Source: an uncultured Clostridia bacterium (lineage in GTDB: Bacteria; Bacillota; Clostridia; Oscillospirales; Acutalibacteraceae). From it: a stretch of 36,075 nucleotides of DNA. Below, piece after piece: positions 7,544 through 16,104 of the stretch (within the stretch, counting starts at the first letter, position 1; every line of letters begins with the position of its first letter). A program made the position numbers and the translations under genes. Where the stretch lies: contig CALAEV010000020.1 in NCBI GenBank assembly GCA_937892525.1, forward strand, positions 1 through 36,075, read 5' to 3'. The notes under the pieces are model-generated. The model did not search any database, had not been told where the DNA came from, and saw only the letters and a list, made by a program, of their open reading frames with translations.

Positions 7544-7572
7544 ATATTAGCACATTAATTTGTATTTCGCAA
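7544..7572 (-). promoter_or_regulatory. Sigma-70-type promoter for the structured RNA region
   Basis: Minus-strand -35 TTGCGA (7567-7572), exact 17-base spacer and -10 TAATAT (7544-7549). The -35 overlaps the inverted repeat TCGCAAATGTGCGA (7567-7580), a possible operator whose core recurs upstream of the CAP gene. Confidence 0.6.
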
Positions 7573-7580
7573 ATGTGCGA
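7567..7580. promoter_or_regulatory. Operator-like inverted repeat TCGCA-N4-TGCGA
   Basis: TCGCAAATGTGCGA is a perfect 5-base inverted repeat with a 4-base spacer overlapping the -35 box of the downstream promoter. The 13-base core TGCAAATGTGCGA recurs at 35655-35667 and, inside a gene, at 27054-27066. Confidence 0.4.
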
Positions 7581-7609
7581 TATACATTTTTGCACAAAAA
7601 ATAAAAAAT

Positions 7610-7639
7610 ATCCCCGTAAAAGAATTCTTTTACGGGGAT
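7610..7639 (-). terminator. Strong terminator at the end of the conjugation operon
   Basis: A 30-base perfect palindrome (half-site ATCCCCGTAAAAGAA) is followed on the minus strand by a T-rich run (ATTTTTTATTTTTT). It lies six bases after the CHAP gene stop codon. Confidence 0.9.
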
Positions 7640-7644
7640 TTCTC

Positions 7645-9249
7645 TTAATATGCAGGTGTACCATAGCCAAAAATATCGGCAGAGCCGACAGGGTATTTGT
7701 TTCTTCGACACGTATCGCCTGAATTACCTTCGATAGTGTAAATATAGTTTTCATCAACACTTTCAACAATGCCAGTATGGTCTGCAGTTCCATCACGTGA
7801 GCCATTATTGTCGGCCCAGTCGAAAAAGATAATATGTCCGGGAGAAGGAACAAAAGTGGAATCTTGCCACAAGTTGCGTTCCTTAAACCAATTTATGCCA
7901 TTTCGACAACTTGCATATTTAGGAATAACTCCTGTTTCAATATAACCACATTCGTTAGCACACCAGGATACAAAACAAGCACACCACTCTACACGCGAGT
8001 TGAAGCCATACCATCGCCAATATGGTTCTCCACCAATATTTCCAACTTGTGATGATGCAACATCTACAATATATGTGTCGCCAATGTTCGTTCCGTACAA
8101 AACACTTTGCCATAAGCTCTTGTTTGTTTCTGATAAAAACTCTGTTAGCACTTCGAGTTGATTATTAGAAAAGTTATATTCTCGTGCCATTTCTTCTGCA
8201 CTTCGATGGGAGACGGTAATATATAAGAAAGTTTGATTTTCTTGCGTGATTGTTTCAATGATATTACCATTACCGTCATCTGTTTCAGTAATTACATTAA
8301 CGGTCTTGTATTCTTCTGTGAAAGAGATTTCATTCATATCCCAAAAAATCTCTTTTAGAATTTTCAGTTTTTCTTCATCCATTGTAACAACATCTTGAGC
8401 ATTGTCATCATCGAAAGCGACTTTTACTGCATAAACCGAAAAAACATCAATCCAATTCGCTCTTGCTCCAGAGATTTCAACATTATCGGTAAAATTATCT
8501 TTCTTAATTTCATCGATTTGTTTATTATATTCTCCGTTAATTTCCATCATTGCCATTGTAAGCGATGTTTGAGAACTGTCTGCATCTGTTTCAGGAAAGA
8601 ATATGCCGAACACATTAAAAACTATCACAAATGCGATTATTATCACTATTAAAGCTAATAAAACATATCCACCACCAGCTGCAACAATTTCTGCTAAACC
8701 TTCAGCACCTGTTTTAATTGCAGTAGCAATGGCTTGAACAGTTGCTTTAACTGCTTCTAAAGTTGCACGTGCAACCACTTTTGCACCTTCATAAGAAACT
8801 TTTGCAGTTTGAACTAAATTATTAGCACCAGTTGCAGTTGCTTGTGCTGATGCGCGAGCAGTCTTAATCATATTTTGAGCAGTTTTAATTGAATTGCCAA
8901 CAGACTCTGTGCCTTTTTTTACAGTCGTTCCTACAGTCTTTATATCTTTTGGAGCTTGTTTAATTGTCTCAACGGATTTGCTTTTACCCTTGATTGATGG
9001 TATCCGTTTACTATGGTGAGGACTTAATGCTTTTTCTCCAATATTAAAAATAGATTTTTCCTCAAGAAATTCTAAAAAGTCTGCAGGAGAATTTTCAGGA
9101 GAATCATCATTGTCTGAAAGAACAGAACGGTCAAGAGATTCTTTTATGTTCTGTCCAGTTTTAACGGAACGGTCAAAAGTCTTGACCGTTCCATTAAAGG
9201 TTTTTATAGTGTTCGTCTTGACATTATGAGTTTTAATATCTTTTGCCAT
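7645..9249 (-). CDS. Conjugation cell-wall hydrolase, CD1108-like, with C-terminal CHAP domain
   Basis: A 534-aa membrane-anchored, VirB1-like enzyme. Residues 1-180 are basic and then alanine-rich helical repeats. A transmembrane segment lies at about 190-216 (YVLLALIVIIIAFVIVFNVF). A spacer domain follows with DVFSVYAVKVAFDDDNAQ, typical of this clostridial family. The C-terminal 130 residues are a CHAP amidase domain, with catalytic Cys near 421 in EWCACFVSWCANECG, His near 490 in DHTGIV, and EGNSGD after it. It would cut peptidoglycan for the mating channel. I chose the ATG at 9249, four bases after the VirB4 stop. It is the last gene before the operon terminator. Confidence 0.88.
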   Translation of the reverse strand: MAKDIKTHNVKTNTIKTFNGTVKTFDRSVKTGQNIKESLDRSVLSDNDDSPENSPADFLEFLEEKSIFNIGEKALSPHHSKRIPSIKGKSKSVETIKQAPKDIKTVGTTVKKGTESVGNSIKTAQNMIKTARASAQATATGANNLVQTAKVSYEGAKVVARATLEAVKATVQAIATAIKTGAEGLAEIVAAGGGYVLLALIVIIIAFVIVFNVFGIFFPETDADSSQTSLTMAMMEINGEYNKQIDEIKKDNFTDNVEISGARANWIDVFSVYAVKVAFDDDNAQDVVTMDEEKLKILKEIFWDMNEISFTEEYKTVNVITETDDGNGNIIETITQENQTFLYITVSHRSAEEMAREYNFSNNQLEVLTEFLSETNKSLWQSVLYGTNIGDTYIVDVASSQVGNIGGEPYWRWYGFNSRVEWCACFVSWCANECGYIETGVIPKYASCRNGINWFKERNLWQDSTFVPSPGHIIFFDWADNNGSRDGTADHTGIVESVDENYIYTIEGNSGDTCRRNKYPVGSADIFGYGTPAY

Positions 9250-9253
9250 AATA

Positions 9254-11623
9254 TCACATACTTGCTGAATAAACAGCTTCACTCGGTTTAGTAGTAAGCA
9301 GTTTATAAATTAAAGTGTCCTTTGGAATCTCATTTTCAAACGGAATGATATTCTCACCGAACTTAATCAATCCTGAGCCAGTTTTTAATGCAGACAAGTA
9401 TTCCTGAAGGTTTTCGTTGATACCTAAAATGCTTGATAATTTTGCACGGTCAAGCTCTGATTGACGCAACATAATAACAAATTCACTTGTACTGAGAATT
9501 GTTCTGCCGATTTCGTTACGATATAAGTCTTCAATGTTTTGTGTAATACCTGTATAGTCACAATCATATTTTCTTCCACGTTTCCACGCATTGAAGAAAA
9601 ATTCTGCAGTATATTCTTTTCGAAGATGTGTAAAGAACTCGTCTGCAAGAACACTCATTGTAATCCCATTAGCTCTGTTGTTTACCATTCTGTTTTGAAT
9701 ATGGTCTGTTAAAATCAACATTGCTACTTGTCTCAAATTCTCGCTCAAAGCGTTAATGTCGAAGCAAACAATACGCTTGTTAATATCTACATTTGTTTGA
9801 TGTGCAAAAGTAGATAAAGAACCTTTAGCGTATGTTTCGATAGAAAGAGCAATATTATGAGCTTCTTCTTCAGGTTGTTCTAAAAGACATTGATGAAAAT
9901 CCATAAGCGTAGGAGCAGTACCTTGACAACCGTTACGAACATAGTCTTTTAATACAATGCCAGTACAACGGTCAATAATTGATTTTTCTTTTGCACCGAG
10001 AACTTCAGGATACATTAATTGTTCACACAGAGAAAGCATAAATTGCGATTTGATGATAATTGGATTATCATCTTTTGCGTATCCTGATTTAACATCCATA
10101 GCGTTGATATGACTTGGACTGTCGGCAGATAAGTATATAACCTCGCCACCAAGCTCTTTTACCAAAGGGGAGAACTCTCTTTCAGGGTCAATGATAACTA
10201 CTTCGTTTTTATTATCTGCAGATGCAAGGATTTTACTGGTAAGTACCCACTTTGCAAGGAATGACTTACCTGTGCCTGGTTTACCTAAAATAACGGTATT
10301 AGCAGACTCTTGGTTTTTAGGATTGATTAAAATGAGATTTTTAGAAATTTGATTTTGGCCGAAACAGAAACCATTTTTTTCTTGAATTTCAACTGACTTA
10401 AACGGAATAAACCCTGCAACACCTTCAGTTGTAAGTGTCATAATGTCTTCTATTCTACGAACGCCGAGTGGGAGTGCAGTATTAAATCCATCCAACTGTT
10501 GAAATCTTAAAATATCCATTTTGCTTCGAGCAGTACGAGCAGAAGTAAGGATAGTTTCAGTATCTTCATCAAGTTGTTTTTTTGAGTTAGAAAAATGAAC
10601 TAATGTAGCAACAACATACATTAAGTGTTGGTCGCGTTCCGTTAAGTCATCAAGATATTCTTTAGCTTGTGCTCGTTGTTGTTGCATATCATAAGGAAGA
10701 ATAGCACCAAAGTTCTTGTTGTTTGCCTGTTTTTGATACCATTTTGCAATATTAGACTCAACAGAAGATGCTCTTTTTTCTGCTTCGTTAACTGCTTCAT
10801 CAGTTGGAATTGGAATAACATCCATAGACCATATCAAAGGAGTATTGATTTCACAGATTTCAGAAACAATAGAGTCTCTTAAATAGTTTGGATAACTATG
10901 TAAAACCAAAGCTCTACCGTAAGTGTCTCCGAGCTTAAAGTAGTCAGGGAAGAATTCCATACTATCAGGAGCAAGAAAGTTTTTCGCTGTTGAGCCAGTC
11001 TTGAGTGTCTGTTCAAGGTCGAACAATGGGTCATTTTCTTTATCAGGGTTGTAAACTGAATATAACAAATCGAGTCTTTGTTTGCCATCTAATTGAGTGC
11101 AGATACTATCCATTTTTGCAAGTTCTTTTTGCAAAGTACTCTTTGTTCTTGCGAAAAATGATTGTGCTGATGCAAAATCTCTTTTGTTTACTGAAATAGT
11201 AACATAAACTTCCTGCACCATACCGTTGCCCTCTAACGCTTTCTGTCGAAGAATACGGTTATAATCTGCCTGAATTTCTGCAAACTGTGGGTTTGTGTTC
11301 TTCATCAGGAAGCTTTCTATTGTATCGTTGCTTATTTTATGCTTAATAACGCTAAATTTTGCAGTCGAGCCAGGATATAGTGAATTCTGAACAGAAGACC
11401 AGGCAAAGAATACTTTTCGTTGCATTTCAGTAGATAAATTCAAATATGATATGTCCCTGATTAAAAATGTTGCTGAATATTTGTTATTGTTTTTACCGTT
11501 TCTTTGAACAAGAAAAATCCCCTCTGAAGAAAATTCTTCCAGGGGAATACTGTTCTGAACAGATTTTAATTTTTTCATAGGGACTTTATCATTTTGCTTT
11601 ACATTTTTTAAGGTTTTAATCAC
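9254..11623 (-). CDS. virB4: VirB4-family conjugative transfer ATPase
   Basis: A 789-aa protein of normal VirB4/TraE length for Gram-positive elements. Walker A is VILGKPGTGKSFLAKW at about residue 449. The Walker B-like segment VVIIDPEREFSPL lies about 30 residues later, and the DE box is in LADEFFTHLRKE near 657. It energises assembly of the type IV secretion channel at the inner face of the membrane. The GTG start overlaps the end of the prgI-like gene and has GGAGG nine bases upstream. The partner genes on both sides (PrgI and CHAP) keep the order usual in clostridial conjugative elements. Confidence 0.95.
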   Translation of the reverse strand: MIKTLKNVKQNDKVPMKKLKSVQNSIPLEEFSSEGIFLVQRNGKNNNKYSATFLIRDISYLNLSTEMQRKVFFAWSSVQNSLYPGSTAKFSVIKHKISNDTIESFLMKNTNPQFAEIQADYNRILRQKALEGNGMVQEVYVTISVNKRDFASAQSFFARTKSTLQKELAKMDSICTQLDGKQRLDLLYSVYNPDKENDPLFDLEQTLKTGSTAKNFLAPDSMEFFPDYFKLGDTYGRALVLHSYPNYLRDSIVSEICEINTPLIWSMDVIPIPTDEAVNEAEKRASSVESNIAKWYQKQANNKNFGAILPYDMQQQRAQAKEYLDDLTERDQHLMYVVATLVHFSNSKKQLDEDTETILTSARTARSKMDILRFQQLDGFNTALPLGVRRIEDIMTLTTEGVAGFIPFKSVEIQEKNGFCFGQNQISKNLILINPKNQESANTVILGKPGTGKSFLAKWVLTSKILASADNKNEVVIIDPEREFSPLVKELGGEVIYLSADSPSHINAMDVKSGYAKDDNPIIIKSQFMLSLCEQLMYPEVLGAKEKSIIDRCTGIVLKDYVRNGCQGTAPTLMDFHQCLLEQPEEEAHNIALSIETYAKGSLSTFAHQTNVDINKRIVCFDINALSENLRQVAMLILTDHIQNRMVNNRANGITMSVLADEFFTHLRKEYTAEFFFNAWKRGRKYDCDYTGITQNIEDLYRNEIGRTILSTSEFVIMLRQSELDRAKLSSILGINENLQEYLSALKTGSGLIKFGENIIPFENEIPKDTLIYKLLTTKPSEAVYSASM

Positions 11624-11984
11624 GCTTTCTAACCTCCATTTCTTGAGCTTTCTTTATTTTAGCTTTATCTTCATCGTAAAAAGAGTTTTCGTGCCTGTAA
11701 ATTAGTTGTTTTGGACACAGAAAAAAGTGTCTGATAAGAACAAAAAGCAACTTTTCAAATGGTAATCCGTGATAGTGCACAAATCCCATTAACGCAAACG
11801 GTGCAACTATTAACGCAACAAGGTTTGTAGCAGTACTGTCATCTACTCCTTTTTTTGTTAATAAAAAGTAAGTGCCTACACCTAATCCAAGACCTAAACC
11901 ACCAAAAACTGTTTGACGAAAATTTAAGCCCATAAAATATGTGTCTTGCATTTTTTGCAAGTTTTTATTAAGTTTAATTTCCAT
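11616..11984 (-). CDS. PrgI-family conjugation membrane protein
   Basis: A 122-aa protein with two hydrophobic segments (about residues 26-43, VFGGLGLGLGVGTYFLL, and 52-72, NLVALIVAPFALMGFVHYHG) and a charged C-terminus. Size, topology and position directly before virB4 match the PrgI family, a VirB3-like channel component of Gram-positive conjugation systems. GGAGG precedes the ATG, and its end overlaps the VirB4 start. Confidence 0.85.
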   Translation of the reverse strand: MEIKLNKNLQKMQDTYFMGLNFRQTVFGGLGLGLGVGTYFLLTKKGVDDSTATNLVALIVAPFALMGFVHYHGLPFEKLLFVLIRHFFLCPKQLIYRHENSFYDEDKAKIKKAQEMEVRKRD

Positions 11985-11995
11985 ATTATCCTCCG

Positions 11996-12844
11996 TTAAA
12001 TACCGAATATTTTTTGAGCAAGGACATCAGACGCCTTTGTTGTTACTACTAACAATAACATTTGTGTAGCAACTTCAAAAACATATACCCATGTTGCTCC
12101 ACCAGGTTTAGAAACATCAAGATTTGTTGGAGCAGACACAAATGCAGAGAAAATGAGCATAGCCAAAATAATTAAAACACCTCTTGCACATTCACTTGCA
12201 AATGTTTTTAAGAAATTTGTAGCAAGTGGTTGTGTTGCTTCGCCTGCAAAACCAGCTAATGGCAGAGGAGAAATAGCCGCAAGTATATAAATCTTGAAAA
12301 ATCTTCCGTAAACAATTACAAGAAGAATCATTGAAAGGATAAAAATTAAAACTGCACCTATCAAGGAAGCAAAGGTTGCTCCTAAACCCGCATCCCAAGA
12401 TGCAGTTTCAAGTGCAGTTCTTAAATCATCAGGCAATTCATAAGTTAAGGATGGCTCTAAATGAATTAATACAATGAGTTCTTGGAAAAGTGATAAGAGC
12501 CAGAGAAGTACACTTGTCGCGTTTACGACAAATAATTCAGCAATACCAAAACGCATAAAGGTCAAAGCAAGGTGTTTTGGGTTTTTATATAAATCTCTAT
12601 AATCAAATCCTAACTTTGCGAAACCCAGGAAAAAGAAGATAACTAGTAGAGATGCACCTGCACCTTGAATGATAGTAGTAACATCTTGCATTACTGCCCA
12701 TATAGTACCATCCTTAAATTCAGTAGGAGATGTAGTCAAAATTGTATATATTTCTTCATAGTTCTTTTGCCACGATTCTAATGCCGATTCTAAATTGTCA
12801 ATTGCAATGCCACCCCACATATTGCATAAGGTTGTAAATTGCAC
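11996..12844 (-). CDS. VirB6/TrbL-like polytopic channel protein (CD1112-like)
   Basis: A 282-aa protein with about six hydrophobic helices (for example ASLLVIFFFLGFAKLGF, FASLIGAVLIFILSMILLVI and GVLIILAMLIFSAFVSA) and the loop AAISPLPLAGFAGEATQP typical of VirB6/TrbL proteins of clostridial elements. It would form the membrane core of the channel. The start is a GTG eight bases after GGAGG; an earlier GTG overlaps that site, and the intervening ATG is out of frame. Confidence 0.88.
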   Translation of the reverse strand: MQFTTLCNMWGGIAIDNLESALESWQKNYEEIYTILTTSPTEFKDGTIWAVMQDVTTIIQGAGASLLVIFFFLGFAKLGFDYRDLYKNPKHLALTFMRFGIAELFVVNATSVLLWLLSLFQELIVLIHLEPSLTYELPDDLRTALETASWDAGLGATFASLIGAVLIFILSMILLVIVYGRFFKIYILAAISPLPLAGFAGEATQPLATNFLKTFASECARGVLIILAMLIFSAFVSAPTNLDVSKPGGATWVYVFEVATQMLLLVVTTKASDVLAQKIFGI

Positions 12845-12881
12845 ATTAATCACCTCCGTTGGCTATGTGTTTTTGAGAACA

Positions 12882-13202
12882 TCAAGACATACCAATGAAG
12901 CCGAGAATTTCATCAGCAAAGTAGATAATGACACCACCGAACAATTCTGCAGCACCCTTAAACTTACTTGCACCATCGTGTGAGTTAAAAGCATTAACCA
13001 TTTCTGCCAAACCGATAACACCGACTACAAAACCGATTGCTTTAATGATGATAATGACAATTTGTTTGCCTTTTTCAAGTGAGGCAAATGCACCATTTTC
13101 TTCTGCAGCAAAGACAGTAACAGATGTAACAACGAGCAAAATTAAAACAGTTACAAGAACTGCAACTGTTTTGATACCTTTATTCATTTGTGTTTTTTTC
13201 AT
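12882..13202 (-). CDS. VirB2/Maff2-like small exported membrane protein
   Basis: A 106-aa protein beginning MKKTQMNKGIK. It has an N-terminal hydrophobic signal-like segment ending TVFAAEENG (residues about 13-33) and a second hydrophobic stretch (QIVIIIIKAIGFVVGVIGLA), followed by a weaker C-terminal one (GGVIIYFADEILGFI). Size, export signal and place between virD4 and virB6 fit a VirB2-type pilin-like subunit or Maff2-like protein of the conjugation channel. GGAGG precedes the ATG at 13202; a longer upstream frame overlaps virD4 out of frame and is rejected. Confidence 0.75.
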   Translation of the reverse strand: MKKTQMNKGIKTVAVLVTVLILLVVTSVTVFAAEENGAFASLEKGKQIVIIIIKAIGFVVGVIGLAEMVNAFNSHDGASKFKGAAELFGGVIIYFADEILGFIGMS

Positions 13203-13218
13203 TATATTTTCCTCCAAA

Positions 13219-15165
13219 TTATATCTTTTGTAAGTATTCTTCCATTTCCATAGGAAGTACATAGTAAGTCTCAATGAATTCAGAAACATCTGACTCATAA
13301 ATATCATAAGTTCTGCCATTGATATGAACTTCAACACTTGCTTTTTGAGTTGAAGTACCAACAACAGAAGCATTGTAAATATTTGTTTCTTGTTCTGTTT
13401 CATCAAGAACAGGAACAGGTTGATTAACCTTTAAGCGTTCTGAACGAAGTGGAATAATATATTCCATTTCTTTTTTGTTTTTACCTCGAAATGCCGTGTT
13501 TTTTGCTTTCTTATACTTAAAAATGTTAATCTTCTTATCAATTAACGGACGCTCATTTTTAATAATAAGAATAGCGTATTTGTATGGGAGCATTCGCACT
13601 TCGTCAGGTGTAAGAAGCTCTCTGCCTGCAAATTGGAAGTTAGCAGATGAATCACCGTGCATACCGTATCTTCTTCCTGATGAGGTTGTATCAATTGTTT
13701 CTTTACCGAGCATTTCACTCACATATTTGTGTGTCGACAACTCATTGCCACCAAGATACATAAAAAAGTCGCACAGACCAATTATGTTTTCGTGTGCTTC
13801 TTTATACAAGTCTTTTAACTGTGACAAGTTTTGAAGAATAATGGATATACCAATATTTCTACTTCTGCAACCACCAAGAATATGCAAGAAGTCTTCAGGA
13901 ACGTGGACATTGTAAAATTCATCCATAATAATGTGTACCATTCGTGGCATTCTGCCGTGATACACATTATCGGCTTTATCATAAAGCACCTGAAAGAGCT
14001 GAATATACAGCATTGAAACAATGAAGTTGTAACTACTGTCATTATCAGGAATGATGCAATAAATGATAGTTGGCTCTGTTGCTAATTTTTCAAGCTCAAG
14101 CTCATCATTCGCCATCATTTCAGCAATTGACGGAATATCAAACTTCTGCAATCTTGATAATAATGTTATTTGAATAGATTTCATAGTTTTACCTGCACCT
14201 TTTGTTGCACTTCTATAGTACTTAACACAAATATGGTCAGGATAAACTCTTTCAATAGATTCAAACAAAATATCAAGGGGAGAGTAAGTTGCTTCGTCAT
14301 CTTCTTCAAATACACCGGCACGAATTAAATTCATTAAATATGGGAAATTCTTTTCGTCTTCAGCACCGAAGTAATAAACAAGATACATAAGAGCAGATAA
14401 AAGCATTTTACCTGCTTCATCCCAGAACGGGTCTATTGTTTGGGCATTTTTAGCAGTTGTTGCCTTGAAAATGGCAGTAACAATACGCTGAATATCATCA
14501 TCTGCTCGTTGCTCCGTTTCTGTATCTTGATGAATATAAGCAAACGGATTGTATCCCCAGGAATAGTTCGGGTTGATAAGGTTAAGCACCTTGACATTAT
14601 AACCTTTCTTTTTCATTGTTCTTGCAGTTTTCCTGCAAACTTCTCCCTTGGGGTCAAGACAAACATAGTTAGATGCCGCTTCAAAAATGTTTGGCACAAC
14701 ATAACCAAGTGTTTTATTACTACCAGGACCACCAACAACAACGGTGTTATAGTTTCTGTTGTGTTTATATGTATCTTCTTCAGTTACGCTCATTGCAAAT
14801 TTTTTAGTATAAACAATTCGTTGTTGTGATTTTGAATTAAAAAGTTTTCTTAAACTTTTAATACTGGCATAATCTGCAGAGCCATTTTCTTTACCACGTC
14901 TGTGATAACGGCGTTTACTTGAAAATAGCATAAGCAGAGCAAAGCCATAAATAAAAAGACACACCAAAATCGTTTTAGGTGTGTACTCAGTCCATATTAA
15001 ATCTTTTGGGTGGAATGATATGTAATCAATATTCTCTAAAACACCGAACAAACCATCTTGAGAGTACGGAGCAATTGCAATAGCAACATATATTACAACA
15101 ATTGCACAAATTGCAGATGCAATATATAACGGTTTGTCACGTGCCATTTGATTTTGATATGGCAA
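13219..15165 (-). CDS. virD4: VirD4/TraG-family coupling ATPase (CD1115-like)
   Basis: A 648-aa type IV coupling protein. Two N-terminal transmembrane helices (about residues 13-32 and 63-81) precede the ATPase core: Walker A VVVGGPGSNKTLG near residue 147, FVCLDPKGE-like YVCLDPKGEVCRK, and Walker B MVHIIMDEFYNVHV near residue 415. The GSNKT form of Walker A is usual for this Gram-positive group. It links the relaxosome to the channel. The start is a TTG directly after the upstream TAA, with AGGAAGTGA well placed; an ATG six codons later is the alternative but lacks a ribosome-binding site. Confidence 0.93.
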   Translation of the reverse strand: MPYQNQMARDKPLYIASAICAIVVIYVAIAIAPYSQDGLFGVLENIDYISFHPKDLIWTEYTPKTILVCLFIYGFALLMLFSSKRRYHRRGKENGSADYASIKSLRKLFNSKSQQRIVYTKKFAMSVTEEDTYKHNRNYNTVVVGGPGSNKTLGYVVPNIFEAASNYVCLDPKGEVCRKTARTMKKKGYNVKVLNLINPNYSWGYNPFAYIHQDTETEQRADDDIQRIVTAIFKATTAKNAQTIDPFWDEAGKMLLSALMYLVYYFGAEDEKNFPYLMNLIRAGVFEEDDEATYSPLDILFESIERVYPDHICVKYYRSATKGAGKTMKSIQITLLSRLQKFDIPSIAEMMANDELELEKLATEPTIIYCIIPDNDSSYNFIVSMLYIQLFQVLYDKADNVYHGRMPRMVHIIMDEFYNVHVPEDFLHILGGCRSRNIGISIILQNLSQLKDLYKEAHENIIGLCDFFMYLGGNELSTHKYVSEMLGKETIDTTSSGRRYGMHGDSSANFQFAGRELLTPDEVRMLPYKYAILIIKNERPLIDKKINIFKYKKAKNTAFRGKNKKEMEYIIPLRSERLKVNQPVPVLDETEQETNIYNASVVGTSTQKASVEVHINGRTYDIYESDVSEFIETYYVLPMEMEEYLQKI

Positions 15166-16104
15166 TTAAATCACTTCCTTTTCAAATCGTACAGCTTCGC
15201 CATGAGTTTGATATTTACCGTTTCGTTCGACAATTTTTTGATTAAGACGATGGCTTAAATTGTGCGCATTCTCATAGCACTCATTAAGCATTGCTCTGAA
15301 CTCTGCCTGATTTGGGTACTTTGCAGGGAGCTTTGATAAATCAAAACGGAATGTAGAAGTATCAACACCTGACATTCTGCAGAGCATATATGCAACAACA
15401 CCTGCTTCGAAGGAACGAACAGAACGGTCAAATTCAGAGCCATCAACTTTATGATAGAGACCAAGTGCAATCTCATAAGCAACTCTTTGAAACCAATCGC
15501 CACGAGCAACTTTACGAATGATAATTGTCTTTGTTTCAGGAATATATTTCAATCCTTCACGTTCAGAAATATATTCTGCATCATTTATAAGTTTCTTTTC
15601 ATCGTAAAGGAGACACTTTATTGGAGAAGAATCGCAAAGAGCAAGGTTACGAACTTTATTCGGCTCTTTTGTTCCAACAAAAACAGAAATAGGTCGTTCG
15701 TGGTTCATTATTGCTTGTGCATAATCAGGATTGACGGTCTGTGATGCATCATAACCTTTGTAAATCTTAAACTTTGTACGAACTTCCTTTGTTTTAGGGT
15801 CAACATATTGTCCATCAGGAGTAAACTGATAAATTCCAGACGGATAGTAGTTGTTTTTGTCTCTACGAACAGGGACATTTCTTTTATCCCATTCCTGAAT
15901 AGAATTAACAGCAACAGCATCAGGCATTTGTGCTTGAACGAGAAGTGTATTGCCAATAGAAGTAGCAATATGGTCTGCCTGCATATTCAAAAAAGTCTTA
16001 AATGCTTTCTCGTCGTGCATAATGATATCTGTTTGTTTACGCAACAATGCAAACGCTGCATCTTCTTTTTCTTTCATTTCTCTTTTGAAATCTTCAACGG
16101 ACAT
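15166..16104 (-). CDS. ArdC-like protein with degenerate zincin motif
   Basis: A 312-aa protein. The N-terminal 130 residues match the ssDNA-binding-type domain of ArdC antirestriction proteins (SIGNTLLVQAQMPDAVAVNS, then the position of the conserved Trp in EWDKR). The C-terminal part resembles the ArdC metallopeptidase domain in order (VAYEIALGLYHK, then FEAGVVAYMLCRMSGVDTST). However, the HExxH metal site reads YEIAL, so peptidase activity is probably lost. ArdC proteins protect incoming DNA. The start overlaps the PcfB stop (TAATG), so they are coupled. Function in transfer is inferred. Confidence 0.7.
   Translation of the reverse strand: MSVEDFKREMKEKEDAAFALLRKQTDIIMHDEKAFKTFLNMQADHIATSIGNTLLVQAQMPDAVAVNSIQEWDKRNVPVRRDKNNYYPSGIYQFTPDGQYVDPKTKEVRTKFKIYKGYDASQTVNPDYAQAIMNHERPISVFVGTKEPNKVRNLALCDSSPIKCLLYDEKKLINDAEYISEREGLKYIPETKTIIIRKVARGDWFQRVAYEIALGLYHKVDGSEFDRSVRSFEAGVVAYMLCRMSGVDTSTFRFDLSKLPAKYPNQAEFRAMLNECYENAHNLSHRLNQKIVERNGKYQTHGEAVRFEKEVI

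Noticed and set aside
12882..13406. Longer 174-aa version of the VirB2-like protein
   Set aside because: The extra N-terminus overlaps virD4 out of frame; the ATG at 13202 has GGAGG and begins a normal signal sequence.
15147..15165. ATG at 15147 as the VirD4 start
   Set aside because: It has no ribosome-binding site, while the TTG at 15165 has AGGAAGTGA and follows directly on the upstream stop.
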